Positions 1 through 14,000 of a DNA stretch of 64,000 bases are shown in pieces. The notes under the pieces were generated by a model. That model ran no database searches. It saw only the letters and a program-made list of their open reading frames with translations, and was not told the origin of the DNA. The position numbers and the translations under genes are program-made. The DNA comes from Eumeta japonica. Its lineage: Eukaryota > Arthropoda > Insecta > Lepidoptera > Psychidae. Within the stretch, counting starts at the first letter, position 1, and every line of letters begins with the position of its first letter. The DNA lies in contig BGZK01001282.1 of NCBI GenBank assembly GCA_005406025.1, forward strand, positions 112,268-176,267, read 5' to 3'.

Positions 1-3000
1 CTTTTCTTCTATTAGAGTGGCTCCAGTTTTAACTAAAACGTTACGCTGCATGGCGGGAAAATTGATAGTTTAGAATAGTAGTTTATACGTTTGATGGTTT
101 GTTGATAGGTTAGAATAGTATTTATAGTTTTGTCCTGATAATTTGCTAACATTTGAAATCACGTCATGGATAAGAGAGAAATGGAGATGTTAGAGTTCGT
201 GAACAATAAAAACAAAAATCAGGGTTTGGTATACGTCTGTGTATTTTAGATGAATACGTGTACATAACGGATACTATTTTCTTTGAGTTTTATATGTATA
301 ATTATTTTTGAATACTAAGAAGTCCTTCGGATTTCGTTTAGTTATAAACATAGTACTGATACGTGTACTAGCTGCTGCTAAATGTGTCTTTAATAATCCG
401 TGTTCGCACATAATCGATGTCTAAGCAGTCCAGCGTTGATATAGAAGCGATTACATAATCCACTTGCACAGCCTCGGTCGCCGCAGCCGCAGCCGCAGGT
501 GTACTGGCGCCGTCGTTGACCTGCTCGGACGCCGTTATTCTTTTAAGTTCCCGGCAGTCATGCAGTATTTGTGGGTATCGCTGGATTGTTCTTGGGAAAC
601 CCTTTCCAACCATATACGATCTTTATATTTTGATTTGGCTTTTTGATGATTATACACCGATATTTCATTATTCATTTCATTTTTTACTTTAATTCCATAT
701 GTACTTTCTATAACTTTTTCTCACTAATATATTATATATGGAATCGATAGATGTCGACAAGGCTGACGATTGAAACTCAAAAGTAGCTCCTCTAGGTCAT
801 AATGTATACTATGAAGTTTTGTGACACAAAGAAATGACCTAAAAATATCGGCTCTTTCTCCTCTGCTGGGCGACATGCTTCACAGTCGTAACTAAACGTA
901 AGGTGATTCAGCTATTGAGTGGTGATAGATGTGTAGCCGCAGCATCAAACTGTGTCCCTCGATTTTGTTATCATCAGTAGTCATTTCAAATGAAAATATT
1001 CTCAGCAAGAATTTCTGATACTTTACTTCTCAGTAACGTTTTCAAAGCCCTCCAATTCTATTTGAACAAATGCATGATAATAATCCAATCGTTAAAAGAC
1101 TATTATTGAGATGAAAATAGAATAGTCTATTGCACTGTCTTAACATGAATAGTCCAAGCGTGAGTCTCTAATGCAACAACAACACAATAATCCGATCTTA
1201 TCAAATTGATATCATTATGCTTGGCAATAGAATGACATTCAATAGAGCGACATCTATTGTGTTCGTGGATGAATCATAAGACAGATTTCATTCAAAAACA
1301 TTTCACGTGACTTTAAACAGATGTTCTTCTTGTAACAGATCCCGTCGTGAATTCTAGAAACATGTGTTATCATTTGGCTTATTATTATTTTATGCAGCAA
1401 TAGTTCAATTTATATATTTTCTTCATAATTTGGATTTATATAAAAAATAAAGAGAAATAGTTTTTAATGTTTAAAACACATATTTTTTGAATTTTAGACA
1501 TTTTTAACATGCTATAATCTATTCGGAAGTTTATATTAATTCTATTATTTTACATAAATACATATATGTCTAAAATGAAAACACTGAACCTTCAAAACTG
1601 AATAAAATGATACATATGTATATACACACATTAAAAGATATGAGAAATGAAGTGTTACGTGGAATATATATTTAATATAATGTGAAGAAAGAGACAAGTA
1701 GGCGTTGTTTTATAAAAAAGGTACGTACTCTTCTACAACAGGTGATGAATTAGTGGCTAAGGCTAGTTAGGGCACGTCATACGAACGAATGGACGTACAA
1801 AATCTGTTTTCGTCTATTTGTTTTCTGTGGCTTCGCATTAGATCGTGACGTGTTGCTTATTTACATAGAACATCACGTCAACAATTTGTGCGTATGTACG
1901 CACACACTAAAGTAAATGTTTTATTTTGATTCAGACAGGTGACAGAGCTCGAATGTACGATAAAAAAAATTCTGTTTTTTTTTTCTAGGCCTTGGTGTTC
2001 AATCTATTGAAAAGTAGATGAGTTTTGGAAAGTTCGCAATGGGGTTATATTTGACAAATGACCACAAAAACAAACGCTAAAACTCACATAACTGCCGAAA
2101 TTAATTTCTAACTATTTCCAGCGGCAACGATTGATAGCAAATACGCGCCGATTGCGTGCATTAATGATTATGCAACTAAACGATTTTGCATCATAGACGT
2201 ACAGAATTTCAATCAGTTGCTATTGGTATCGTAATAGGGCACAGCGCCACCCATTTGAAATCGCTAAAATTATTTTCCAAAGCATTACAGTAATGTGTCC
2301 AAATACAACCACACAATTTACCTAAGCTCAGTCAATAGATCGAATAAATAGACATACAGACTTAATACTTGTTGTAAGCACTTCGTATACACGTATGATG
2401 TATGTTACATCCTTTTAGGGTTCCGTAACCAATTAAGCTATTAAAGTGAATTAAGAAAACAATTATTCTTTTATAATTTGAAGAATCTTATTAGATCGTT
2501 CCATACGAAATGTTCTTATGATTATTAAAGTCAATATTAAGCTGATTTAATTTACATGAAACCTTAAAATACTTATATTTCCTTTCCAAATACTTCAATT
2601 ATTTTAAGATTACTAATGTTAAATCGAACTGCACCAGATTTGTGGTATGAGGGTATTTTACAATATTTGAAAAAAAATCACAAACCTCACTAAAGTGAAG
2701 TTTGATATAATTATTTGTGTTTTATTAGGATTTCAAATTTCAGAAACAATTTTATTCATATATCATTTTTTCAACCTTATACGATTGAGATTTATTAATT
2801 CAATATTTCTTCATTTTTTGCAACTACAAATTTTGGGACTCCCTTAAATTTTCCCGTCAGTACGACTTAATAATACTTTCAATTGTTATGTACAATTTTA
2901 AAATTGTTAATTTATGATATTAGGAGATAAGAGGAGAATTTTTAGAGGTACTGGCAGATGTTTGTCAATATGTAAGAATAAAAAGTATATGTATAAAATA

Positions 3001-3238
3001 AAATAAAAATTATACTATAAAAAATATAAAAACATTGCGATGTACCTGAAATAAAAAAGTACTTACTCACAAAGCCTCAAAAACAAAAAAGGAAGTAAAG
3101 TTATTAAATACTTATTTTATTGAAAAATAAAAAAAAATCAACTTTAAGAATTACTTAGGTATACGTATTTAAATTATTGTTGACCAATGAAATGATTGAT
3201 TTATAGGAACTGCTTCAAGAATTGAACAATATTTGGTA

Positions 3239-3260
3239 ATATATATATATATATATATAT
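3239..3260. repeat. (AT)n microsatellite
   Basis: About eleven AT units. Similar tracts occur at 23405-23426 (beside the mariner end) and 34938-34956. Confidence 0.95.
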
Positions 3261-3269
3261 AAGAGAAAT

Positions 3270-3425
3270 ACCACTGATTGCTCATCACAAGATCGCCGAA
3301 ACTATAAGTCCGATTGACTTGCACCTGGTATAATTACTCTTTCCGGAACGTAGACACTCAATAAGATAATGGATTTTACGCAAATTCTATTAAAAAAAAA
3401 GTATGTCTACCATCACATACTACCT
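3270..3425 (-). repeat. Dispersed LINE-like 3' end fragment (minus copy)
   Basis: Read on the minus strand it contains GGTAGACATAC, then AATAGAATTTGCGTAAAATCC. The same phrases occur on the plus strand at 8700-8770. An (AT)n tract (3239-3260) lies just to its left. Confidence 0.45.
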
Positions 3426-4769
3426 CCCTCCCTCTGTCAACACCGAGAACGGAGCTAGCAACAGAACGAAAACGGACACAATGAACAGGCAGTTATTGAA
3501 ATCTACCTAAAACTAAAGATGATATTGCATATTCTTTATGATCTCATTGTCACCTGAGTCATCGCAGTAGATTTTTATAAATAAAATAGCTAATTCGTTC
3601 CGTCGCCGGACAAAGGATGTCCTCTTAAAGCTGCATACACAGGTGCAGTAACATTTTGTACATTCATCGTCGTTTACACTTTTGTAAGCGACATGTTAAC
3701 AATGAGTAATTAGCCCGCGATCACCAAAGGAAAATACGAGAAAATTCTTTTATTATTTTCGTTCGATGTTACGATTGGGGTTTCCATTTTTCCGTTTGTT
3801 CGCCAAGGCGATTCGTCGATAAAATTATTATAAGGACATATAAGACAACAATCTTTTATTGGCAAAATCTTAAGGTTCCATAGGATCAAAAGATTATTTG
3901 TGAAGAAAGCATGTCCTTTTTTACTTTAAAAAAACCAGCAAAAACGCCGATGGCGTGCTGGTCAACGTTCTGCTCTGGAATAAGATGGTGACGAATTCGA
4001 TACTCATCGCAGACGAATTATTCAATGAGATTTGAATACAAGTACAATCAAACTTTTGTTATATACAGCGTAGATCCATCGATGCATATGGCCAATGGTT
4101 GCCAACAGCCTGCATTGAGTCACAGAAAAAAAAAGGGCCATTGAAAACCAAGACGTGTGTTTTGGTTATGTTTCTTTGTACAGCCAGTCGTGTACAACTG
4201 TCATATACCTTGTACTCCTTTTCTTCTTGTTCTAAGTTTGTATTGATTGCGTTGATATTTCCGGTGGTTTTGTTTTCTTTTCGTTGTATACGTTTTTGTA
4301 ATCGACAGTACCCGATATTTCAATCGTTGAACTCACTAGTCCGCAAAAGGAACGAGGCTGTTGCATAATATTTCACCCAGGATTTGGAGGTAATTTTTGA
4401 TATACATTAAATTTTTAATCTCTCGCTTTGACAAAATTCTCACTTTGATTTGATTTAGATCTATATAGTTCCAAGTTCCGAGAAAAGGTTTCAGTACTTA
4501 TCTTTTGGTTCAATTATTAGGCCATAACGAAAAGGTTATATTCAAAAAAAAAAAATACGAAAAATCGAACTCGATAGCTTTACTAATATAGGTACTGAAG
4601 GATGTTATTAAATATCAACCATCAATCGATAAGATACCATACTCTCACATAATACCGACGTGAAGTTGCAGCATCAGCTGTTTTATTTCGTCCAGTGAGT
4701 AAAAGCTCCGGTGGCCCAATCCCTTCATCACTCCACTTCCGCTTTCATCGGCCCATTTCCCCTCTATCA

Positions 4770-4860
4770 GATAAGCTATTTGTACCCAATAGGCCGGCAA
4801 CGCACTGGCGACTCCTCTAGAGATGCGAGTGTTGCTCGCTTGCGTCTCGAAAATTATATT
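4770..4860 (+). repeat. Lepidopteran dispersed repeat fragment 1
   Basis: It contains ATAGGCCGGCAACGCACTGG followed by CGACTCCTCTAGAGATGCGAGTG, matching a module I know from many lepidopteran genomic sequences. Similar text recurs at 45600-45765. The short open frames over it are not genes. Confidence 0.6.
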
Positions 4861-7529
4861 AAAAAAAAATCTCATAAACTATTGTACATTAATATACTAT
4901 TATTACAATTGCATATAGATGCATAGTTTCAAAGTCAGACTGCTACTGAAGTACTTGAAATCTACATAATCTTGTTTAGACGCTCGTATGAAAAAGAATG
5001 TTTTAAAAAATACAACATAATATCTAATACCATTTCACGCCCGATCGCTGGATGTAAATAAAAATTGAACAGTGATTGTTTTAATCGTCTGGTTAAATTG
5101 CCTACTGTCTTCCAACGAGTGATAAATTCATATTATAGTGATGCATTTCAAGAGTTATGTATAACCCTACTAAATAAAGCTGTATTTGAATTTGTATTTT
5201 ATTTTATGATTTAAAGATCTTCAATTTCAGGCTAGTTGTTAGCAAATCTTATTGAAAAATAGTGAAAATAGGTAGGAATACGAAAAACAAAGAATTCTTG
5301 GAAAAATACACCTTATGGTTTAACGTTTTCATTGTACACAACATTTCTAATTACAATTTAACAAGATTTCACAATGTATGAAGAAAAACAACCTTGTTGA
5401 CATTGATATATTGACAGCCGACAGAAGTCAAATGAATACAACTCATGGATTTAAACTACACAGAATTTCAAAAGTTCGATAAACTTTTACATTTATAATA
5501 GCCGTTACCTGCCGGCTTCGCTGGGAATAAATTAAAATTTAGAAGTGATTATTTAAAATACGATTATTTTTAAGTTTTCGTTTTTTGCATAACACGTATT
5601 CTATAACATATCTCTATACAAAGTTTTATTACAATCCGTTCAACGACTTGGGCGTGATTGAATGACAAACATCAACATAATCTAACATTTATAATAATGT
5701 AAATAGATAAATGAAAAATATATTATTAACGAGAACGGTTGTTAGAACTTGTTTAATTCATCAGCCGCGTCACGAAATAAACCATTTCATTTGTCCAATT
5801 ATGCTAACTAAAACGATTCAGATTCGAATCGGCTTCGAATACGTTTTTAGTTAAACAACATTACCCAACACCCGAAGGAATGCGTCACGAACGATCAGCT
5901 TTTTGACGAAAATGTGAAACGACTCGATCTAGGTACGGCGCCAGATAAGGTGCTTAGTGTAACTCTTAATACAGTATACGTGCGAAGTTTAATCGGTCAA
6001 AGCGGCTCGATTTGGTAGTTTATGGCTGTCGGCGAGCGTATTCATAAAATTAATGGCGCAAATGCATTAAACTGATAATACTATGAAAACAAAATTGTTA
6101 ATACGGAGAAAAGAAATTGTTAATATTAAAAAAGTTTTCGCAATTTTGTTGCAGTTAAATCGTTGCATTTTACTCTGTTAACGTTGTGACCATTTCGACA
6201 TACGTGACCTATGTATCGAGTTGACAACGAATCAACTTCTATTACGTTAGTGCCTTGGCATAATCTAACTTCGTTTGTTTAGTAGTGCTTTATTTGTCTC
6301 GTAACTTGCAAGCCGTTATAGTATACAGATATCTTTTAATGACGATCCGATCAGAAGACACTTACTCGTGCCTCTGTCCGTATTGTCCACGAGAGGTGTG
6401 ACGTCATCACTAATGGGCCACGGCAATTTAACCACTGTTACGTGACAATCGGCGACGCATAAAACGCGGCTTATCTCGATAGCTCACTGCATCCGTGGAA
6501 ACTTGATTTTGCAACTTGAATTGAAAGCAGTTCTTTTTCTTTGTGGAACATGTTGTATCTCACGTTCTGTGACATGAACTGCGTAAATAAAACTGCCTTT
6601 CTTAGAATAAATTTTATTGTTGAATGCAGAGAGGAGTGATTTAAAAGTACAATTTTTGTAACTTTAATACCGTTTAGAGTTCATAATAACCAAGGTAGGT
6701 AAAAAGAGGTAAAAGTGGCGTTTAATGTTGAGCAACTGAGAATTATTTTGTTGGTTTAGTGACGAGTTGATTCTTTTAAAAACATTTGTACTAATGGCTT
6801 CAATAAGGCGAAAAATTTCAATAACTACATAAAAATAAATAATGATCACAAAAATTAAATAAGTTTTTCGTATTTGTTTCAACTTTCAGAAAATAAACTT
6901 ATGGGTATATAATTGTTTTATGTATCATAATTTAATTTCTAGTGTTTTGTACAAGTAATTTAATGGAAGACAAGATCATGTTGACTATTTAACTCGGTTG
7001 GTCTACTACGTAATACACATACCTACATAGCATATTGTTTAGTTATCGTTTGATTGACGTTTTTGGACCACAAACATATTTTCAATACTTCTTATTATGA
7101 ATAGAATTTAATAAAACGTCATAACCTGTCGTGTATACTTACAACAAAACTCAAAATTTCATTCTCCCGCAATCTTGTTTCAGAATGAGGGATTCGAAAC
7201 TTGAACGCTACGCGCTCGTCCAATACAAGATGTATTTTTTCGGTTCAAATATTTTTCAGCAAAGTCGATAAGCATTCAAATATAATGCTTTTTGTCAAAA
7301 AACTATATAATAGTACGCGTTGGAAATACTGATTCCTCCGCTTTCAACACAGGGCATTGGAAGTGGATCTATTTAAATTGATTTTAAAAACAATCAATAC
7401 CACACTAATTATAACTATCTTGCATCGTTCACTTCAAAACGGAGATATTTTCGGTTTTAATATTTCCCTAGAATAATATGCGTACGCCATAAGCTCTTCG
7501 AAATTTATTCTCATATTACTTTTCATCCA

Positions 7530-7866
7530 TAAGTTGTTGTTGTTGTCGTGTCGGGTCTCAATTATCCCATGGCCGAAGCATATTCTTCCACAATGGATTT
7601 ATTTGAGATTCGGTAAAAGCTCGAACTTCTAGCCTCCCACGTTCTCGCAGTGCGGTTTCGAAATCTCTAACGGCCGTAGTCATTGCCAATTACCAAATCC
7701 AGAACCGACGGCTTAAAGCGCTCCTAGGCCAGGAGAGAGTGGATCGATCTGACTTAAGTTAAAAACTAATCGGTAAATTCGCTGACGGGAACAGGATCGA
7801 ATTCGGGCCTTCGAGTTCGACCGCAGCGCTGGATCACCACCGGACGCCGGACCGTCAGCGCCGCCC
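7530..7866 (-). repeat. SINE-like dispersed element candidate
   Basis: Read on the minus strand, a GC-rich head contains AATTCGATCC, close to a polymerase III B box (8 of 9 positions of GWTCRANNC). A body of about 250 bp follows, ending in an (ACA)n tail (GTTGTTGTTGTTG on the plus strand near 7535). This layout is that of a tRNA-derived SINE, but I see no convincing A box and no clear target duplication. It begins only about 38 nt after the donor of neurobeachin exon C. Confidence 0.35.
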
Positions 7867-7903
7867 GAAAGTTTAATGCTAATGAACATTACACGTCACT
7901 CAC

Positions 7904-8019
7904 CGGCTATCGTGTTGAGGAACATTAGGTATTCGAAGTTGGAGATCTCCCGGCGCTGCCACTTCTGTGTCATGTTGGAGTTGCGCATCAGCTGGCGCGG
8001 CGACATCATCGAGGCGCGC
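7904..8019 (-). CDS. Neurobeachin exon C (PH-BEACH linker and start of BEACH domain)
   Basis: The exon is 116 nt, from acceptor TTGCGCAG to donor GTGAGTGACG. It enters in phase 2 and leaves in phase 1. The first G joins AG from exon B to give Arg, so the protein continues [16 protein letters not shown] and then [25 protein letters not shown], with a final Gly completed by the next exon. In animal neurobeachins the same stretch is continuous (RR...PRQL...[25 protein letters not shown]), so no further exon needs to lie in the long intron. The next expected piece (RTYNDLNQYPVFPW-like) was looked for between 1 and 7900 and not found, so that intron exceeds 7.9 kb. Confidence 0.95.
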
Positions 8020-11000
8020 CTGCGCAACAAGCAGAAACAACATTTTTATTATCCATTTTTGAGTGTTTATCACAGTACAGACACAGTAGACTTTTTGAGA
8101 ATGTTCGTGGGCTACTTTAAGCGATTACACACTAATACACACATAGTAACAACACATATAACTCGTAATTTTGAAATGTCCATTGGCCACTTTTAAGTGG
8201 TTATTGCAATTAAACGTATACAGTGGATACTTTTGAAATGTCCACTGGTTACTTTTAAGCGTTACAATTATTAGTATATTATCTGTGGTAATACCAACAT
8301 TTGTCCACCATTAATTTGATATCGATATGCCTTCACTTTGGCCATGTATAACTATCAGAAAATTAAGTAAATTTTAAATCCATATAAAACGTTGAAAAAA
8401 ACATTCTACGAAACAATTCGGTTCTTGTTCTTTTGTCCTAGGTATTATATTTCAATTCTTTTATTTTTACAAGCCCTTGTTCTTGTAATTAGTTTTTCCC
8501 ATTGTAACTGGATATTTTCCACTCCTGGTTTAATAAAGTCCCATCATTACTTAATTGAAGTCTTGCGGATCATATTCACTAATAAAAAAAATTGAGCAAT
8601 TCATTGAAATTCTAAAAATTCATAAAATTAAGAAAGTAATTTTGTATTTGAAACTGACTTTAATATTCACTAGCTTTTGTCCGCAACTCCGCCCGTAGAA
8701 AGGGGTAGTAAATATTATGGTAGATGAAATTTTTTTTGAATAGAATTTGCATAAAATCCGTTGTTAGTAAGAGTAAAAAACGTATAGTAAAGAGACAGAT
8801 GGAAGACAACGTCTGGGTTCATTTCGGAATGGTACTAACGAGTATGATCAAATGGTTATAGTTATAATAGAAATTAAAACCAAATATTTCAGGAGCTAAA
8901 TTTGTTGTAAATCATGATGTAACCTTTTCACGTTAAAATAACCCCACACTCGGATCGACCGACTGACCCATTTCGCAGTTCGACTGCTAACTTATTTTTA
9001 ATAGCGGTGCGGTGGAGGAAGTGACGGGGTGACGAAAAGCTGTTACCGACATTCTCTGTTACATGACGCGGTTGTGAAAGACCGGCCGTTACGCTAGGGT
9101 TATACTGCGGGTGTTTATTTTAGTTGCGGTCTTAATTTATATAAGTAATCAAAAAAAATGATAAGTTCAGGAAATAGGAGAAGTTATTAACCGATACAGC
9201 TCCATTTTTATCCAAAATATACATAGGAAGTGTGTTATTTATCCTAGATGAAAGTAGTGTATTTGCCCATTCCGGTAAATTGTGTATAGATTTCTGTTTC
9301 TCTTTTGAACGTTTTGCGCAAATTTTGCTAAAGACTTGAAGTTTCTTGTTAATCACGCAAATATATTGTACAACTTAAGTTCATTTCGGTTTTTATTTGA
9401 ATACAAAATTTGTTAATAATTCGATTATATATATATACACAGACATCAGCATAATTTAATGACACTATATAAAAATTTAATACCGGTATTCCGTTTTTAT
9501 TACCTACTTTTCACTGTCTGTTTGTTGCGGTAAAACTCGTGAAATATTGGCTGTGCATCGCTGTTATGTATAATATTAGTCTGTTGAAGGTACAATTCAT
9601 TGATATTCACGTTTAGAATGGTGACAGATGATTAGTTCTGATAAAACTCGTGGATCACTCCACAGATTCGCATGAATAAAAAATAACAAAATATTATTAC
9701 GACTAAAGTTATTTAGAAGAAAGGATTAATTGAAAATTCACTACATCAATCTTACTATGTTAATTCAATTATTATAGATTAATATCCGAAATGGATTATG
9801 AATCTCGAAGCGTATTTGAAATTTTGACCGCTCAAAACGAATAGTCAAAAAATCTTTCATTAGATAGACCAGAGATAAGGCAGAGATTAGAATTTTATGT
9901 CCGATTGACAACAATACATCCGGCAAAGGACCAAAAAATTGACACTAATAATATCAAAAAATAAAGATTATTTTAAATTGGAACATGTATATGATTGTTG
10001 AGACTTCACACAAGGCTAACAAAACAAAAGTCTAAATTAAATTAAAATTAGAATATCAATGGTTTCTGACACTGGAAATGAATTCATAGATCTATGTTCG
10101 AACTGTATTAATATATTTATTTTAAAGACATTATTTTGAATTCAAATTTTCCAAATAGTCCCACGTACATAGATAGGGGAACACGAGACAGGTCGGTAGT
10201 ATAACAAAGGAGGAAGCATTTGAACATCTGTACATACAATTATTCTATGTAGCACCGTGTATATACCAGTTGAGGTCGTTCACCTCACCGACAAGTGCTC
10301 TAATCGATATTTGATCGAGCTGACGAGTCCAGAGTTTGTTTCATGCCGCTGTTCCGTTTATAACTCGATCACGTATTATTCATTTCAAGGTTTATTCCAC
10401 TTGAATTGCGAATTTGAACGATTAAATACATAATATTAAATATTTTTATTTAATCGCCACCGTTCAAAGCCGCATGTTAAATTAATTTCGTTCGTTTTTA
10501 ATATTTACATTTTAAAAACATAACGGTTTAAATGTAAATAATATTTTAATGGATATTCTTAAATATAATGTACCTAATTATCGTCGCTAGACAGATGAAA
10601 AGTTGTATATTTTACATACAAGCAAGATTATTTACATCATGAACTTCTATTTTTTTCATTTTTATTTAGAATCAATAGTTTCTCTTGCGATTCAATAATA
10701 GAATGTTCCGTTTATGCTCTGGATTCAAAATGAACAAGTACCTACTCACAACAAATATCGGAAATAAATTTTACAAAACAAGACAAACGCTAGACGTGTA
10801 AAACGATTAAAAAAGTTTAGTTTAGACGTAAAAACGTCAACAACTATCAGTTGGACAAAAACGAGAAAATATCGTCCCGTGTCGTATGACGTAACTGAAG
10901 GTCATGTTTTTTGAGTTGTTATGTCATGTTTGCTATACTACAAAGGTGTATTCTACCGCAATCACTTATTGTAGTTTGATGAGTTTGAATCTTGAATCAC

Positions 11001-14000
11001 ACTGACCCAGTGCAATTTCTCAGGTGTCAAGTGCCATCGTCACTAATGCAACTGTTTAAGACTCAGTCGATCCATCCGTGGTGATTCAAACTCAACACCT
11101 TATTCAAAGGCAATGGAGTCGATCACCACTATAGTTTCAGGAGTTCATACATTAAGCTGAGCGATATTCGGTCCAAGCGTTGTATTGTCTAGCGTTTTCG
11201 CGCCCCCCCAACCCCCATTGAGGTCAAAGTGGACGGAAATGGCGAAGTTGCGACAACATGTTGCATGCACTAAAATGTATACAAAGATGTCACAACGGCC
11301 TCCCTAATGCGTGCTGCGCGTGCGACCGCTTCGTTAACATCGATCCGTTACATTTTACGTTTTATATAGTGTATAAGATTTAACGCATATTTTAAGTCGC
11401 TATTGTGAACGTACATTGTGAACGTCAAATTTACAGACTACAATGACATTTTTTTTTAAATATCACTTATTTTTATTCGTTAAAGAGTGAAGAAAAAATT
11501 CAATTTATTTTTTGAATTACTTATCTATGTATTATATTAATCCGGCAAGCTCGATCCGTTGGCTTTGCATAGATATTTGCGTCTCTGTATATGCTTTAGT
11601 GCTCTGAAGAATTATTCAAATTTATTCCTGCCGCAGAATTTCGTCATTTTTATGACGGAATAAAATCATATTATACACCCGCCCGAAATAGCATCACCAC
11701 AATATTGGTGGCTAGCATTCTATTGTACACCTCATGCGTGATTTTTGCCACATATGGTAAAACTTTGGACTGATCTACAGTCAGCGGTATTTCCTATTAT
11801 CTATAAGTCTTCAAGGAAAGAACCTATTTTAGCTTCTGACTTCTACGGATGCAAGTGTCCGTGGGCGGCGGTGATCACCTACTCTCTAATGGCTCGCGTA
11901 CTCGTTTGTCCCTTATAATGCTATAAAAATATTATAAAAATAACCAATATGCGAATGCATTAAATATGTACAGCGAAATTTCATTTCAATTTTCAGATGA
12001 TTACATAAAGAGTTAAGAGTAATCAAAATTTTTGATAAAATATCATAATGTGTCTAGACAAATACCTTTAGACCTAATGGTTATGAACGATTTCGGAGGC
12101 AAGGATATCGAGCTAACACTTTATCGACACGGAAAATAATTCAAATGCAAGAGCCAGTGTAGTAAGTGACTTCGAGCAATTAAAAAAATTGCACTGTGAC
12201 GTAGTGTCAATTCGCGCAACGCAGCGAGGTCGGACATGGTCACAGGGCCGACCCGGCAGCGCGGGCGCAGTGTGTCACGGCCGCGCGGTCGACGACCCCG
12301 GCCCGCGCCGGCCGCGCGCTTTACCAAACAATGGAGATGAAATCTGTCATTTATCTGTGAATAATTTAATTTTGACGGTAATTCGTTTTTTACTGCATGT
12401 TCGCTTAATAGGATAACCTTCTACGGAGTGCACGTGTTATCGAGAATGGTATGTATTGAATTTGAAATACTAAAGAATGGAATCAAAGCACGAGAAACGA
12501 AAAAAATATATAAAGTTCGTTGATATTCATGTTTAGAAGTCGCTCGAAAAGATATAAAGTGCTTGACTTGGAAACTGAAAAATTTGGAGCGACCTTTAAA
12601 TATTAAAATTTCGACTTGAGATTTTCAGGATCTTTATCATTTTTCTCGTAGAAAAAAATTAAACAATGAAAAAAATATTAAATTTGACGATTTTAGAAAT
12701 TTATAAAAATCTGGAGCGACCCTTTAAAAATTTTTTTAAGCTGCCGTTTGGAGGAGACTTAAAATATTGTAAACTTAGATATTTTTGTACGAGTCTCGAA
12801 AAAAAAAATTTAATTTTTTTTGGGTCACCCTAATATATGTGTGTGTGTGTGTGTAATTAGTTTCTGGAAATGGCTCTATAACGATTTTGATGATATTTTG
12901 TAATTTAGATAGTATTTCACTTTCCAAGTTAATCTAGATAGGTGACATTTTTGGAAAAAATTAATACAGTAATTTAGAAAAAATAGATATAGGAGCAGTG
13001 GTTTCAGGAAATGGTGTGGTTTGAAAGACGTACGTAATTGGAGTACGGAAAGATGTGGTGCGATGGTTTGATCACCCGGAAAGGATGAATAAAAATAGAT
13101 TGACAAAACAAATGTATAAATTGTGTCCGATGAAAGGAACGACAAGGGGGCACCCTTAAAACCGTGTGTGGATCGATCTAATCGCTGGCATATTAAAGAA
13201 GGGCTCAATTTCAAGCACTACCGTGCTTGAAATTGACTTATATGAACGATTTAGGGCTGTCCGTGAACCAACGATAAGATCGTACCATATGAGTTTGTGC
13301 TTACTTTCTACCTATCTTGGACATAAATTTGAGTTTATAAATAGAATTTGTATAAAATTTGATTCCCAAGACATTTTACAAACACTGCGCAGGCACCGAG
13401 TTTACGCGTGTGATGTAGTGCACGTTATGCATCTAAATAGCTGTCATTGAAAGTTAATGTAAGCAACTTTTTTCCGTGGAGAGATATAGCATTTCCACGG
13501 CAAACCGGAAAGCGACGAGCGAAGCTCGGTCGCCCACTTTATCGCCTGCAATTTACAAGTGGTTATGGTGATTACCGATTTACATTCAACGTCTATCTGA
13601 GAAATTGCCCTACAATGGGTTAGCGTAAAAAGGAAATAGGTGATCAACGAGACTATGTATCTGTATCATGTATCTGTGTAAGTGTTAAAAATATCAAAAC
13701 ATTCAAAGAGCTTTTCTTTATTTTTTATTATTTTAATTTTATTACTTAACGAGTTCGAATGGACAAACACCTCGATGCGATTAAAGCATAAAATTCATAT
13801 TCTATAAATAAAACTATTGAATATCACATTATAAAATACGTAACATAATACTCGATGAGTACGAAAAACCAAAAGATATACCAATAAATCGAATAAATAT
13901 AACGAATTACGCACGAAATCCGTGCATTTCCATGGGCGCTCAATAAAATGCAACTTTAGTAGTGCAGAAATGCACGCGATGCGTGTTGTACTTTACGATC

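Larger units (their letters stand above)
1..7529. other. Neurobeachin downstream intron, no gene seen
   Basis: AT-rich sequence. A short GCAGCC repeat at 480-498 lies in a minus-strand open frame (613-368, beginning MVGKGFPRTIQRYPQILHDC) that may be a worn transposon fragment. Further content is repeat fragments near 3.3 and 4.8 kb and a CCTGCCGGCTTCGCTGGG phrase at about 5510. No exon was recognised. Confidence 0.6.
8276..12185. other. Intron stretch, repeats only
   Basis: Apart from the LINE-like fragment at 8.7 kb and the dispersed repeat at 11.8 kb, nothing recognisable is seen in this AT-rich stretch. Confidence 0.6.

Noticed and set aside
368..613. 81-codon minus-strand frame with an alanine run
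   Set aside because: Not neurobeachin and without recognisable domain; possibly a worn transposon piece, but not supportable from sequence alone.
7000..7900. Next BEACH exon (RTYNDLNQYPVFPW-like) downstream of exon C
   Set aside because: Looked for on the minus strand between 1 and 7900; no matching codons were seen, so it lies beyond the window.
12121..12416. Overlapping frames on both strands of the 12.2-kb GC island
   Set aside because: Openness on both strands follows from CG-rich composition; R/P/G-rich content with no domain.
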